From Dictyobacter kobayashii (lineage in GTDB: Bacteria; Chloroflexota; Ktedonobacteria; Ktedonobacterales; Ktedonobacteraceae), in NCBI RefSeq assembly GCF_003967555.1, contig NZ_BIFS01000001.1:310001-374000 (forward strand): a stretch of 64,000 nucleotides of DNA, given 5' to 3'. The translations under genes were made by a program, and so were the position numbers. The notes beneath the pieces are model-generated. The model did not search any database. It was not told the origin of the DNA and saw only the letters and a list, made by a program, of their open reading frames with translations. Positions 63,902-64,000 of this stretch are shown piece by piece. Within the stretch, counting starts at the first letter, position 1. Each line of letters opens with the position of its first letter.

Positions 63902-64000
63902 TCAAGCGGTCGCGTAAATAGCGAAATTACTGGCACTGATGGTGCCTCCCTGGTCAACCGCCAGACCGGCCGTACCGCTGGCATAGGTGGCATCACTGAC
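63902..64000 (-). CDS. C-terminal fragment of a surface or secreted protein
   Basis: Frame open from the window edge to TGA at 63902-63904, 32 residues. It reads SDATYASGTAGLAVDQGG, then NFAIYATA at the end. The pattern (S/TYASGTxGL, then F-x-I/V-Y) is common at the end of concanavalin-like jelly-roll domains (laminin-G/DUF1080 type), as in extracellular kinase sensor domains of this group. Identity of the full protein cannot be told. Confidence 0.5.
   Translation of the reverse strand, partial: VSDATYASGTAGLAVDQGGTISASNFAIYATA

Noticed and set aside
63711..63905. 64-codon minus-strand frame
   Set aside because: No ribosome site or recognisable motif, and it overlaps the end of the partial surface-protein gene.

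Overview
The window looks like a chromosome segment of a Ktedonobacteria-type member of the Chloroflexota. This is inferred from gene content, not from any search: cytosolic and membrane Ser/Thr kinases, a TIR-STAND-TPR protein, an ergothioneine EgtB/EgtD pair, a solitary 5S rRNA gene, moderate GC and a large amount of palindromic intergenic DNA. No phage, plasmid or transposase gene was recognised.

Layout: 1-3.3 kb holds the end of a class V aminotransferase, egtB-egtD and a 52-bp tandem repeat ending in a 36-bp perfect palindrome. 3.3-9.0 kb: RidA, a lone 5S rRNA gene with its own promoter, a CPBP protease, a DUF2721 protein, an AAA ATPase and mntH. 9.2-14.1 kb: smc and a formyltransferase. 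14.3-22.4 kb: lipoprotein, YggX, CCAEP-tail radical SAM protein, a broken YbaK gene, a sugar dehydrogenase-like lipoprotein, a broken flavin reductase, a HIT protein, 3-hydroxyacyl-CoA dehydrogenase and a PRC-barrel membrane protein. 22.7-29 kb: TIR-NB-ARC-TPR protein, a broken diacylglycerol kinase and an AI-2E family exporter. 29-36 kb: an orphan sugar-type ABC ATPase with a changed H-loop, a channel-like membrane protein, a three-gene ABC-2 exporter and a coiled-coil protein. 36.7-48 kb: kinase-propeller fusion, MarR-FUSC exporter, two-component pair, thioredoxin divergent from a SoxR-like MerR regulator, MFS exporter, MoaD-like protein, XRE regulator and map. 48-58.5 kb: potassium (Kdp) region, with a receiver protein, a small membrane peptide, kdpF-A-B-C and a kinase in one direction, then a glycolipid-binding-like gene and kdpDE. 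58.7-62.7 kb: a cobalamin riboswitch heading a btuC (broken)-btuD fusion-dehydrogenase unit. 62.7-64 kb: a repeat copy, a broken membrane-anchored HNH nuclease and the 3' end of a secreted or surface protein.

Two themes run through the window. First, intergenic spaces carry long, nearly perfect hairpins (stems of about 20-36 bp). Some belong to dispersed families in which the flanking sequence is conserved but the stem sequence differs from copy to copy; one family has terminal inverted repeats like a MITE. Second, five conserved genes are interrupted by six small indels, five of them in homopolymer runs. Each gene becomes full length when one unit is added or removed. This points to assembly error, slippage or recent decay, and needs read-level checking.

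Regulatory logic that can be read directly includes a MerR/SoxR-type operator inside a 19-bp spacer facing trxA, a MarR palindrome in front of marR-FUSC, an inverted repeat over the mntH promoter, a consensus promoter with a palindromic -35 region for the XRE-map pair, and the cobalamin riboswitch.
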